From: an uncultured Bacteroidales bacterium
GTDB lineage: Bacteria > Bacteroidota > Bacteroidia > Bacteroidales > Paludibacteraceae
DNA: 64,000 bases
Assembly (NCBI GenBank): GCA_900316845.1
Contig: ONEG01000004.1
Span: 1 to 64,000, forward strand
Reading direction: 5' to 3'
The position numbers were made by a program, and so were the translations under genes. How positions within the stretch are numbered: position 1 is the first letter of the stretch; the number at the start of each line of letters is the position of its first letter. This document shows positions 18,887-27,060 of the stretch, piece by piece. The notes beneath the pieces were generated by a model. That model had not been told where the DNA came from. It did no database searches and saw only the letters and a list, made by a program, of their open reading frames with translations.

Positions 18887-20899
18887 ATGGTACATTACAT
18901 TGATGTCATATTACCTTTAGCCATCCGAGATTGTTACACGTATAGCATCCCGGATGGTTTATCTATGCCTGCACCGGGGACCAGAGTGATCGTGCCGCTG
19001 ATGAAAAAAGAGGTACGCGGCATCGTCCTTCGAGAACATACGGAGCCGGTGGATGCTTCTTTTGCAGCGAAGATCAAACCGATCAGTTCGGTGAGCGACA
19101 CGGCGCCGGTGGTCTCAAGAGAGCAGTTGGCCCTCTGGCAATGGATGAGCGCATATTATATGTGTACGCTTGGCGAGGTGATGGCGGCAGCGCTTCCGGC
19201 AGGCTTAGACAAGCGTCTCTTAGATCCTCCCAAACGCAGGAGGACGCATATTGCGCCCTATACCGGACCGGTCGAACCGATGCATCCGCTGACGGCTGCG
19301 CAGCAGAAAAGTGCCGATGAAATCGAACGTTTTTGGACTTCCGGCAAGCAGATTGTGTTGCTGCATGGCGTTACTTCGTCCGGCAAGACGGATATCTATA
19401 TCCATCTGATTGAGAAACAGATTGCGGCGGGCAAGAATGTGCTCTATCTGGTGCCTGAGATTGCGTTGACGACGCAATTAACCTCCCGGCTTCAACGGAT
19501 CTTTGGTGACAAACTGACGGTCTATCACAGCCGTTTTACCGACGCAGAACGAGAAGAACTCTATCATTCCTCAGCGCGAGAAGAACCGCACGTAGTGATC
19601 GGTGCGCGAAGCGCTATCTTTCTGCCGATACCGAATATGGGCTTAGTGATCGTCGATGAAGAGCACGAACCGAGTTACAAGCAGTCGGAACCCGATCCTC
19701 GCTATCATGCCCGCGCTGCGGCTATCGTTCTCGCGCAGGAGCATCATGCGTCTGTACTATTGGGAACGGCTACACCCTCGATGGAATCGTACTTTTTGGC
19801 ACAAAAAGGGGTGTACGGTCTGGTCTCGCTGACGGAGCGTTACGGAGGTGTTGAGATGCCGGATATTCATCTGATCGACCTCAGGCAACAATATAACCGC
19901 AAGGAGATGTACGGCCATTTCAGCGACCCGTTGGTAGCGCGAATGCGTGAGGTGTTGACGGATGGGAAGCAGGTCATTCTCTTTCAGAACCGCCGTGGCT
20001 ATGCGCCGCAGGTCCAATGTACCTCGTGCGGCGAGCCGCCCCGATGCGTGCAATGCGATGTACCGATGACTTGGCATAAGCGCGAGAATGAACTGCGATG
20101 CCATTATTGCGGCTACCACATGCCCGTTCCGGCCGTGTGTCCGACCTGCGGCGGAGAACTAAAGGCTATCGGTTTTGGTACGGAGCGCATTGAGGACGAG
20201 ATACAGACGCTCTTTCCGGAGGCACGCGTGCTGAGGATGGATCTGGACACGACGCGTAACCGATCGGCGTATCAGGATATCATCAATGCCTTTGCCAATC
20301 ACGAGTGTGATATCCTCGTGGGGACGCAGATGGTGACGAAAGGGCTGCATTTCGATGACGTACGGTTGGTGGCAGTACTGAACGCGGATCCGCTGTTTAA
20401 CCAGCCGGATTTCCGCGCGTATGAGCGAGCGTACCAGATGTTGGAGCAAGTGGCAGGTCGCGCAGGACGGAAAGGAGCGAAAGGGGAGGTCATTATCCAG
20501 AGTTTTGAACCGCGGAATGTGGTCCTTGGCATGGTGCAAAATCATGATTACGAAGCCTTGTACAACCATCAGATAGCAGAGCGGAAACTATTCAATTATC
20601 CCCCATTTTATCGGGTGATTCGTCTTCAGTTGCGCGATCATAACGGCGTGCGAGTGCATCAAGCTGTGACGCAGTTGCAAGGGTATCTGGTGAAGATCTT
20701 CGGTCCGCGCGTTTCGGGAGTGATTATACCGGCGGTGGAGAAGATACAAGCTTATACGATTCGTGAGCTCACACTACGTATTGAGCAAGGCGCCAACATG
20801 TCGGAAGCCAAACGCAGATTAAAGGAGGCAATCGATCAAGTTTGGTCGATTCCATCGGTAAAAAATGTAAAAATTGTAATAGATGTAGATCCGCAATAA
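18887..20899 (+). CDS. priA: Primosomal protein N' (replication restart helicase PriA)
   Basis: PriA recognises abandoned replication forks, unwinds the lagging arm 3'-5' and loads the primosome. I start at ATG 18887 (MVHYIDVILPLAI), which matches the usual PriA N-terminus; in-frame starts at 18872 and 18809 add only spacer or tdk-overlapping sequence. Visible motifs are Walker A GVTSSGKT, the DEEH box in VDEEHEPSYKQ, four zinc cysteine pairs (CTSCG, CVQC, CHYCG, CPTCG) and the helicase motif VAGRAGR. The length of 670 residues is slightly short but normal for PriA. The spacer from tdk consists of near-repeats 'aaatgacca(a/g)atgg'. Confidence 0.95.
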   Translation: MVHYIDVILPLAIRDCYTYSIPDGLSMPAPGTRVIVPLMKKEVRGIVLREHTEPVDASFAAKIKPISSVSDTAPVVSREQLALWQWMSAYYMCTLGEVMAAALPAGLDKRLLDPPKRRRTHIAPYTGPVEPMHPLTAAQQKSADEIERFWTSGKQIVLLHGVTSSGKTDIYIHLIEKQIAAGKNVLYLVPEIALTTQLTSRLQRIFGDKLTVYHSRFTDAEREELYHSSAREEPHVVIGARSAIFLPIPNMGLVIVDEEHEPSYKQSEPDPRYHARAAAIVLAQEHHASVLLGTATPSMESYFLAQKGVYGLVSLTERYGGVEMPDIHLIDLRQQYNRKEMYGHFSDPLVARMREVLTDGKQVILFQNRRGYAPQVQCTSCGEPPRCVQCDVPMTWHKRENELRCHYCGYHMPVPAVCPTCGGELKAIGFGTERIEDEIQTLFPEARVLRMDLDTTRNRSAYQDIINAFANHECDILVGTQMVTKGLHFDDVRLVAVLNADPLFNQPDFRAYERAYQMLEQVAGRAGRKGAKGEVIIQSFEPRNVVLGMVQNHDYEALYNHQIAERKLFNYPPFYRVIRLQLRDHNGVRVHQAVTQLQGYLVKIFGPRVSGVIIPAVEKIQAYTIRELTLRIEQGANMSEAKRRLKEAIDQVWSIPSVKNVKIVIDVDPQ

Positions 20900-20937
20900 A
20901 TGAATAAATAGTAAATGTCCAAATTGTAAATGACTTT

Positions 20938-21885
20938 ATGATAGAAGAATCAAAATGCCGGGTGGCATATATTAATGAGATGATTGAGTCCGGGCGCGCG
21001 GAACAGTTGGTGGCGGATGGTGAGAAGTACCATGCCGAGCAGTTGCAGCAGATAGCTAAGGACATCTGCTCGCGTGAGCAGGTGCGGGTCGTGTTGATTG
21101 CCGGTCCGTCCTCCTCGGGCAAGACCAGTACGAGCCACAGGTTGTGTCTGGAGTTGTTGGCGCAAGGCAAGAAGCCGGTAGCGCTGTCGCTGGATAACTG
21201 GTTCTTGGAACAAGATCAGTTAGTGCCGGACAAAGACGGAAAGAAAGATTACGAGAGTGTCTATGCCCTGAACTTGGAGCAGTTAGACAAGGACCTGCGC
21301 GGGCTGATAGCCGGTGAAGAGGTGGCGTTGCCGACCTTCAATTTTCTGACGGGGAAAAGGGAGTATAACGGCGAGACGCTGCAATTAGAGGCTGAGACTG
21401 TGTTAGTTATCGAAGGAATCCATGCACTCAATCCCATCTTGACCGAACGTATCGATGCTGCTTGCAAGTTCCGCATTTATGCGGCTCCGATGAGCCATGT
21501 GACACTGGATGGTGAGCGATGGGTACCGACATATGTGAACCGTTTGTTACGCAGAATGAGCCGTGACTTGCGTACGCGCGGCAAGTCTCCGCAGGCTACT
21601 ATCGCCTTATGGCCGGATGTGATCGAAGGCGAAGCGCAATGGATAGAGCCGTTTAGGAATGAGGCGGACGCTTTCTTCGATACCGCTATGACGTATGAGT
21701 TGTCGGCAATCAGACTAACGTTAGAAACAGCCTTGCAAACGGTGCCGGCAGTGGCAGAGGAGTATCCGATGGCAGAGCAGCTGCTTTACTTCCTGAGTTT
21801 CTTCGAGCCGCTGGAGGCTTCGTTTGTGCCACGAACCTCCATTTTGAGGGAGTTTATAGGCGGAAGTCAGTTCAATGTGGGGTAA
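20938..21885 (+). CDS. Uridine kinase-like nucleoside kinase, short form
   Basis: This is a phosphoribulokinase/uridine kinase-family P-loop protein, probably phosphorylating uridine/cytidine in pyrimidine salvage. The P-loop is GPSSSGKTS (from residue 56). Further motifs are SLDNWF, LPTFNFLTGKR, VIEGIHALNP and the arginine-rich lid NRLLRRMSRDLRTRG. Many Bacteroidota relatives are about 550 residues, with an N-terminal TGS/threonyl-tRNA-synthetase-like region. This one has only about 45 residues before the kinase, so it is a kinase-only version. It is 38 bp after priA, in the same direction as tdk (thymidine salvage), and ends in a bidirectional terminator. Confidence 0.8.
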   Translation: MIEESKCRVAYINEMIESGRAEQLVADGEKYHAEQLQQIAKDICSREQVRVVLIAGPSSSGKTSTSHRLCLELLAQGKKPVALSLDNWFLEQDQLVPDKDGKKDYESVYALNLEQLDKDLRGLIAGEEVALPTFNFLTGKREYNGETLQLEAETVLVIEGIHALNPILTERIDAACKFRIYAAPMSHVTLDGERWVPTYVNRLLRRMSRDLRTRGKSPQATIALWPDVIEGEAQWIEPFRNEADAFFDTAMTYELSAIRLTLETALQTVPAVAEEYPMAEQLLYFLSFFEPLEASFVPRTSILREFIGGSQFNVG

Positions 21886-21918
21886 AAAAAGAGGCGGTCG
21901 ATGACCGTCTCTTTTTTG
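21885..21918. terminator. Bidirectional terminator between kinase gene and tRNA-Met
   Basis: GAGGCGGTC (21891-21899) pairs with GACCGTCTC (21903-21911), with As before and Ts after it. It can therefore stop the plus-strand kinase transcript and the minus-strand tRNA transcript. Confidence 0.85.
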
Positions 21919-21992
21919 TAGCGGGACCCAGGATTGAACTGGGGACCTCATGATTATGAATCATGCGCTCTAACCAGCTGAGCTATCCCGCC
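21919..21992 (-). tRNA. tRNA-Met (anticodon CAT)
   Basis: On the minus strand the cloverleaf begins GGCGGGATAGCTCAGCTGG, with anticodon stem-loop CATGA-TTCATAA-TCATG (anticodon CAT) and T-arm CCCAGTTCAATCCTGGG. It ends at discriminator A (21919). The G1/U72 end pairing and Watson-Crick acceptor stem differ from initiator tRNA, so an elongator tRNA-Met is the best call; a lysidine-modified tRNA-Ile cannot be excluded. CCA is not encoded. It lies about 90 bp downstream of metG on the same strand, with its own promoter. Confidence 0.9.
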
Positions 21993-22020
21993 AACACCTC
22001 GTTTTTTACGAAAGCGGGTG

Positions 22021-22051
22021 CAAAAGTACTGCTTTTTTTTGACATACGCAA
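22021..22051 (-). promoter_or_regulatory. Promoter of tRNA-Met
   Basis: On the minus strand, TTGCGTATGTC (TTG at 22049-22051), a 20-bp spacer and TACTTTTG (22021-22028). Confidence 0.8.
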
Positions 22052-22084
22052 ATTTTTTTGCATTTTTTTGTCAAAAAAAGCGAT

Positions 22085-24178
22085 TTATCCTACTTGACAG
22101 CCGTTTTTGACGGGGGCAGAAACGGTAGTGACGACGAGTTTGCCGTCGGCATCGACTGCGGAGAGGATCATTCCCTGGGATTCAATACCCATCATTTTTC
22201 TCGGCGGGAAGTTCGCGATGAAGAGCACTTGTTTGCCGATGAGTACCGATGGATCCGGGTAAGATTGCGCGATACCACTTAAAATAGTACGCTCACCCAT
22301 GCCGTCGTCTAGCTTAAATTGCAGGAGTCGATCTGACTTTTTCACATTCGTACATTCCAGCACGGTAGCTACGCGGATGTCATTCTTGTCGAATTCATCG
22401 ATGTTTGTAGCTGCTTTGACGGGTTCCGGACGCCAGTTTTTGAGCGCCTCGGCTTTAGCGGCTTCTTCGTTCTCCTTTTTGATGCGCTCGAGCCGATCGA
22501 GTTGTGCCTGGATAGCGGCATCTTCGATCTTCTCGAAGAGCAGGGATACTTCACCGAGTTGCTCGCCGGTGGAAAGGAGATCGATACGGCCTAAATCTTC
22601 CCATCCGGCCGCCTCATTGAGACGAAGCATTCCTCTTAATTTTGCCGATGAAAACGGCAAGAATGGCTCAAAAGCAATGGCGAGATTGGCTGCAATCTGT
22701 AGCGACAGGTGGAGGATTGTTTGTACCCGTTTGGCAACTTCGTCGCTTGTTTCTATCTGTTTGGCGAGTTTCCAAGGCTCGGTGTCGGCGAGGTATTTGT
22801 TACCGATACGGGCGAGGTTCATCGCCTCTTTCTGCGCCTCGCGGAACTTGAAGTTATTGAGCAGATCCTCGAGGGTGGCTTTGACATTCTTGAACTCCTC
22901 GATGGTTGCCTTGTCGTAATCGTTCAGTTCTCCGCACGCGGGCACGCGTCCTTCAAAATATTTATTCGTGAGCACGAGCGCGCGATTGACGAAGTTGCCG
23001 TAGATAGCGACGAGTTCGTTGTTATTGCGTGCCTGGAAATCCGCCCAGGTGAAGTCGTTGTCCTTGGTCTCCGGTGCGTTGGCGGTGAGGACATAACGGA
23101 GGACATCCTGTTTGCCGGGGAAATCCTCGAGGTACTCGTTGAGCCAAACCGCCCAGTTGCGGGAAGTGGAGATCTTATCTCCCTCAAGGTTGAGGAACTC
23201 GTTGGAGGGGACATTATCCGGCAGGTTGTAACCCTGCGCTTTGAGCATGGCGGGAAAGACGATGCAGTGGAAAACGATGTTGTCTTTCCCGATGAAATGG
23301 ATCATTCTGGTATCTTCCTGCTTCCACCATTTCTGCCAATCGCCGTATTTCTCAGGCTGTTTTTGGCACAGCTCGATGGTATTGGAGATATATCCGATCG
23401 GGGCGTCGAACCATACGTACAGCACTTTTCCTTCAGCTCCTTCTACCGGCACCGGGATACCCCAGTCCAGGTCGCGTGTGACGGCACGGGGTTTGAGTCC
23501 TCCGTCGAGCCAGGACTTACACTGGCCATAGACGTTCGGCCTCCATTCCTTATGGTTATTGAGGATCCAGTCCTCGAGCCAAGCCTGGTATTGGTCGAGG
23601 GGCAGGTACCAGTGTTTGGTCTCTTTCTTTGCGAGCGGATTGCCGGTCTCGGCGTTGTAGGGATTGATGAGTTCGTCCGGGGAAAGGGTTGCGCCGCATT
23701 TCTCACACTGATCGCCATAAGCGCCCAGTGAATGGCAGCGCGGGCACTCGCCGCGGATGTTTCTATCGGTAAGGAAATGTCCGGTCTCGGGGTCGTAGAA
23801 CTGCTCGGAGGTCTCCTCTACAAACTGGCCGGCATCGTACATTGCGCGGAAATAATCCGACGCGAACTGATGATGTGTCGGCGAAGTGGTCCGGGAGTAG
23901 ATATCGAACGATATACCGAACTCCGCGAAGGAACGCTTGATCAACTCATGGTAGCGATCGACGACCTGCTGGGTGGTGATACCTTCTTTTCGCGCGCGGA
24001 TGGTCACCGGCACGCCGTGTTCATCACTACCGCAGACAAAGAGCGTCTCTTTACCTTTCAGACGCAGATATCTGGCGTAGATATCCGCAGGAACGTACAC
24101 TCCGGCGAGGTGTCCAATATGCACGGGTCCGTTCGCATAAGGGAGTGCAGCTGTGATTAAAGTGCGATTAAATGCCAT
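22085..24178 (-). CDS. metG: Methionyl-tRNA synthetase
   Basis: This enzyme charges tRNA-Met with methionine in the cytoplasm. It is a class I synthetase with the HIGH motif at residues 20-23 (GPVHIGH) and a KMSKS-equivalent KISTS at 335-339. The zinc knuckle has Cys pairs at about 145/148 and 158/161. The C-terminal OB-fold tRNA-binding domain (about residues 590-697) begins [11 protein letters not shown]. The length of 697 residues is typical for Bacteroidota. tRNA-Met lies directly downstream on the same strand. The upstream region has a well-formed minus-strand promoter at 24326-24356, giving a leader of about 140 nt that overlaps the divergent barrel gene's leader. Confidence 0.97.
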   Translation of the reverse strand: MAFNRTLITAALPYANGPVHIGHLAGVYVPADIYARYLRLKGKETLFVCGSDEHGVPVTIRARKEGITTQQVVDRYHELIKRSFAEFGISFDIYSRTTSPTHHQFASDYFRAMYDAGQFVEETSEQFYDPETGHFLTDRNIRGECPRCHSLGAYGDQCEKCGATLSPDELINPYNAETGNPLAKKETKHWYLPLDQYQAWLEDWILNNHKEWRPNVYGQCKSWLDGGLKPRAVTRDLDWGIPVPVEGAEGKVLYVWFDAPIGYISNTIELCQKQPEKYGDWQKWWKQEDTRMIHFIGKDNIVFHCIVFPAMLKAQGYNLPDNVPSNEFLNLEGDKISTSRNWAVWLNEYLEDFPGKQDVLRYVLTANAPETKDNDFTWADFQARNNNELVAIYGNFVNRALVLTNKYFEGRVPACGELNDYDKATIEEFKNVKATLEDLLNNFKFREAQKEAMNLARIGNKYLADTEPWKLAKQIETSDEVAKRVQTILHLSLQIAANLAIAFEPFLPFSSAKLRGMLRLNEAAGWEDLGRIDLLSTGEQLGEVSLLFEKIEDAAIQAQLDRLERIKKENEEAAKAEALKNWRPEPVKAATNIDEFDKNDIRVATVLECTNVKKSDRLLQFKLDDGMGERTILSGIAQSYPDPSVLIGKQVLFIANFPPRKMMGIESQGMILSAVDADGKLVVTTVSAPVKNGCQVG

Positions 24179-24224
24179 ATTTTGTGTAATTTTTAGTTCA
24201 AATGTAAAAAAAAGCGTAAATTTT

Positions 24225-24255
24225 TTGCGTATGTCAAAAAAAATTAGTACTTTTG
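24225..24255 (+). promoter_or_regulatory. Promoter of barrel gene 24344
   Basis: TTG 24225-24227 (TTGCGTATGTC), a 20-bp spacer and TACTTTTG 24248-24255. It fires into the barrel gene and lies left of the opposing metG promoter. Confidence 0.75.
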
Positions 24256-24325
24256 CGGCCGCAAAATGGTTTTATAACGTAGGTGATACCTTTCGTCGTA
24301 TTTTGCGCATGACCGAAATCGGGTG

Positions 24326-24356
24326 CAAAGGTACGAAAAAAAAATGGAAAATACAA
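24326..24356 (-). promoter_or_regulatory. Promoter of metG, facing leftward
   Basis: Minus strand: TTG (24354-24356), a 20-bp spacer and TACCTTTG (24326-24333). It lies over the start of the barrel gene. A second -7-like TACATTTG at 24199-24206 lacks a -33. Confidence 0.6.
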
Positions 24357-25417
24357 ATAAAACAGTGAAAAAACATCAATCATACTGGGTTTTGCTCCTC
24401 GCGATGCTCTTTAGCGGTGCGGTGAATGCAAAGGTAAACAACTATGTTGGCGCGTATGCCAATGTGGGCGAATGGACCTTACTCCCCTCGCAGAGTAATT
24501 ATGGCCCGAGTTTCGGTGTAGCCGGAGGTGCAGGTTTCTTATACGAGTTGCAAGCCGGAGGTACGTATAGCCCGACGCGGTTCTTGCTCGACGTCGGCGT
24601 AGGTGCCCAGGGTGGTATGACGAGTTATATCCAATCGAGTAATATGACGGTGCCCCTGCTTAACCAGAGGGATTTGGATGACGAGCCGTTCACGTATATC
24701 TATGAGTTGCAGGATCGGCATGACCAGTATAACAACTTAGCGGTTCAGGTGCCGCTCATGATCGGTGTGCAGCATCGTAAGTTCTATATGTTAGTCGGAG
24801 CCAAGTTTGTAGCGAACGTGCTGACGCGTGCTCATTCGACAGCCACCGTGAATACGTTTGGCCGTTACACGGATCCGAATAACCAGCTCATCTATGATGA
24901 TTTCCGCAACATGCCGGACTACCAGTTCTTCGAGGGTTATAAGATGAAAGGCAGCGCGAAGGCGAGTCTGAAAATGGATGTGGATCTGAGTTTTGAGATC
25001 GGTGGTCGTTTAGGCGCGGTCTATGACGCTGTGGGCTATGACGTCCCGAAACGCAAGATTGAGTACCGTCTGGCGGCATTTGTGGATTATGGTCTATTGG
25101 ATATCCATACCAAGCGCGATCTGGATGGCTTAGTAATGCCGTCCGGCTATAACGTAGGCGAAACGGCACCGGTGTATAACACTACTTCGATGATTGATAA
25201 CCTGCAGGTAAACGATATAATGTCCACTGAGACGACCAACCTCGACGGCACGAAACAGCCGTTCGCCAAGTCGGTGAACAGTCTGATGGTGGGAATCAAG
25301 TTTACGGTACTGTTCCAACTGCCGGAGCCCGGCCAGTGCGTGATCTGCCGCGATGCGTACGGCACCTCAATTCGCAGCCGGCGCAGTAGCAGCCGAGGAA
25401 TGAAGTACGAGGAATAA
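24344..25417 (+). CDS. Outer-membrane beta-barrel protein (paralogue of 49264 and 50224 genes)
   Basis: I start at ATG 24344 (MENTNKTVKK followed by hydrophobic YWVLLLAMLFSGAVNA); an upstream in-frame codon at 24323 adds seven polar residues. The mature part alternates aromatic beta-strands and turns. It shares the ordered motifs VPLMIG ... RKFYMLVGAKF ... DDFRNMPDYQFFEG with the 49264 gene (IPLLMG ... RFYFMIGPKF ... DDFYDMPNHQFITG), so it is a paralogue. It is probably an OmpA-like or porin-family barrel without the OmpA peptidoglycan domain. Its last 51 bp overlap the 3' end of convergent cdaA and encode a basic tail (RSRRSSSRG). Confidence 0.7.
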   Translation: MENTNKTVKKHQSYWVLLLAMLFSGAVNAKVNNYVGAYANVGEWTLLPSQSNYGPSFGVAGGAGFLYELQAGGTYSPTRFLLDVGVGAQGGMTSYIQSSNMTVPLLNQRDLDDEPFTYIYELQDRHDQYNNLAVQVPLMIGVQHRKFYMLVGAKFVANVLTRAHSTATVNTFGRYTDPNNQLIYDDFRNMPDYQFFEGYKMKGSAKASLKMDVDLSFEIGGRLGAVYDAVGYDVPKRKIEYRLAAFVDYGLLDIHTKRDLDGLVMPSGYNVGETAPVYNTTSMIDNLQVNDIMSTETTNLDGTKQPFAKSVNSLMVGIKFTVLFQLPEPGQCVICRDAYGTSIRSRRSSSRGMKYEE

Positions 25418-26155
25418 CTCATCCTCTTTGACCTCTCGTATCTCGCCAGCTTCGGCGACGGAGATATGGCCTGTTTCTTCCGACACCACAATGCACGTGG
25501 CGTCGGATTTTTCTGTTAAGCCCAATGCTGCGCGGTGACGAAGACCGTAATGGAGCGGGATATTCTGGTTCTTGCTGACCGGCAGGATACATGCTGCCGC
25601 GACCATCTTTCCGTCCCGGATGACGAGAGCGCCGTCGTGGAGCGGGGTGTTCTTGAAGAAGATATTTTCGATTAACCGTGCAGAGACCTGTGCGTCCAAC
25701 CGCTCACCGGTATCGACGATCTCCTTGAGGCTGCCTCCTCCGGCGAGGACGATGAGGGCGCCGGTCTTGGTAGAAGCCATGTGGCGGCAGGCTTGGGTGA
25801 TCTCGAGGATCTGCTGCCGCGAGCCGGCATCGTCCTTATTGGCAGTTGGACGGAAGATACTCCAGGACGAGAACCGCGAGCCGATACGATAGAAGAACAT
25901 ACGTATCTCTTCCTGGAAAATGACAATCAGGGCAATCGCGCCGACAGAGATGATGCGGTCAAAGAGTGCGCCCGTGAGGTCCAAGTGGAAGACAAAGCTG
26001 ACCAAAAACCAAACGAGGATGAATGCCAAAATACCCCAGAAGAGGTTTGCGGCACCGGTCTTGCGGAGCAGGCGATAGGTGTAGTAGAGGATACCCGCCA
26101 CCAGCAAGATATCAATCACATCTTTGAATCCAAAAGAGAATGCTAAGAAATGCAT
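25367..26155 (-). CDS. cdaA: Diadenylate cyclase CdaA
   Basis: CdaA makes c-di-AMP from two ATP at the inner membrane. Three N-terminal hydrophobic segments (about residues 8-28, 36-56 and 60-80) are followed by a DAC domain with the DGA motif in LHDGALVI and the RHR motif in YGLRHRAALG. The length of 262 residues is normal. It follows folP by 2 bp on the minus strand, an arrangement often found in Bacteroidota, so the two are probably co-transcribed and perhaps translationally coupled. The 3' end overlaps the convergent barrel gene by 51 bp. Confidence 0.93.
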   Translation of the reverse strand: MHFLAFSFGFKDVIDILLVAGILYYTYRLLRKTGAANLFWGILAFILVWFLVSFVFHLDLTGALFDRIISVGAIALIVIFQEEIRMFFYRIGSRFSSWSIFRPTANKDDAGSRQQILEITQACRHMASTKTGALIVLAGGGSLKEIVDTGERLDAQVSARLIENIFFKNTPLHDGALVIRDGKMVAAACILPVSKNQNIPLHYGLRHRAALGLTEKSDATCIVVSEETGHISVAEAGEIREVKEDELFLVLHSSAATAPAAN

Positions 26156-26157
26156 AG

Positions 26158-26901
26158 TTATTGCTTACTATTTAGTATATTATATAGTTTTATCGTGCGC
26201 GCGGTGTGCGCTACGTCGTGCGTGCGTAATATAGTGGCGCCGTGGAAGAGGGCGTAGAGTTGCAGCGCCTGGGTGGCTTCCAGACAAGTCTCGGGTGTGA
26301 GGTCGAGGGGTTTATAGACCATCGATTTGCGGCTGACGCCGACGAGAATAGGGAGGTTATAGCGCTGCAGGCTATCCATCGAGCGCATGCAGGCATAGTC
26401 CAGATCGGGCGAACCGATAAACCCGAATCCCGGATCGAGGATGAGCTGGATACCTTCCATGTAATCGGCATGAGCCGGCAGCTCGAGGTCTCCGCGCAGA
26501 GTCCATATATACGGCGCCGCGTAGGACCGCACGAGCGAGTACATCGCTTCGCACCCTCCGGAGATGTCATTGATGATGAGCGGACCAAAAGCCTCCATTA
26601 CCCTACGGGCGATCTCCGGTCGGAAGGTATCGACGGACAGTTCGACGGAGGGGAATGCATTCCGAATTGCGGAGAGGGCAGGAGCCAATCGTCTCCACTC
26701 GGTCTCTTCGTCCACGGGGATACTGTTCGGCCGGGTAGAGCAGGCTCCGATATCCAAAATATCCGCTCCGTCAGCGATGGCTTGCCGGGCCCACATCACA
26801 ATGCGGTCCGTATCCACCTTTTCGTCGGAAAACATCAATCGCGACCCGGCGTAAAAACTATCCGGCGTCACGTTCCCTATCGCCATAATTTTCGCAATCA
26901 T
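26158..26901 (-). CDS. folP: Dihydropteroate synthase
   Basis: FolP joins p-aminobenzoate to dihydropterin pyrophosphate in folate synthesis. Family motifs present are GNVTPDSF, SVDT, INDISGG, LDPGFGF, VSRKSM and RTHDV. The asparagine, aspartate, lysine and arginine/histidine of the pterin and phosphate site are therefore kept. Two usually conserved spots differ: the K of GFGK is replaced (GFIGSP), and the MHM-type loop reads WTLRGD. The protein is slightly short at 247 residues. The ATG at 26901 sits only 4 bp after a TAACTTTG box (26906-26913), so the message may be leaderless; an ATG at 26886 is an alternative. Confidence 0.9.
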   Translation of the reverse strand: MIAKIMAIGNVTPDSFYAGSRLMFSDEKVDTDRIVMWARQAIADGADILDIGACSTRPNSIPVDEETEWRRLAPALSAIRNAFPSVELSVDTFRPEIARRVMEAFGPLIINDISGGCEAMYSLVRSYAAPYIWTLRGDLELPAHADYMEGIQLILDPGFGFIGSPDLDYACMRSMDSLQRYNLPILVGVSRKSMVYKPLDLTPETCLEATQALQLYALFHGATILRTHDVAHTARTIKLYNILNSKQ

Positions 26902-26905
26902 GGTG

Positions 26906-26913
26906 CAAAGTTA
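26906..26913 (-). promoter_or_regulatory. -7 box of folP-cdaA, 4 bp before the start codon
   Basis: On the minus strand TAACTTTG is followed by CACC and the ATG. No -33 TTG is found at the usual 20 bp, so the promoter is only partly supported. Confidence 0.5.
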
Positions 26914-26983
26914 CTGCTTTTTTGGCAAATAATTGACGTTTTTCGTAAAAAAATACGTTTTTTTTTCATTTTTTGCTCAAAAG

Positions 26984-27016
26984 TTTGGTTTTTTTGAGAA
27001 AAAATGTGTATCTTTG
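26984..27016 (+). promoter_or_regulatory. Promoter of gldJ
   Basis: TTTG 26984-26987, a 21-bp spacer and TATCTTTG 27009-27016, 45 bp before the ATG at 27061. Confidence 0.7.
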
Positions 27017-27060
27017 CAGGCTGAAACGTGTGCACATATAATAAACACATCAAAAATAGT

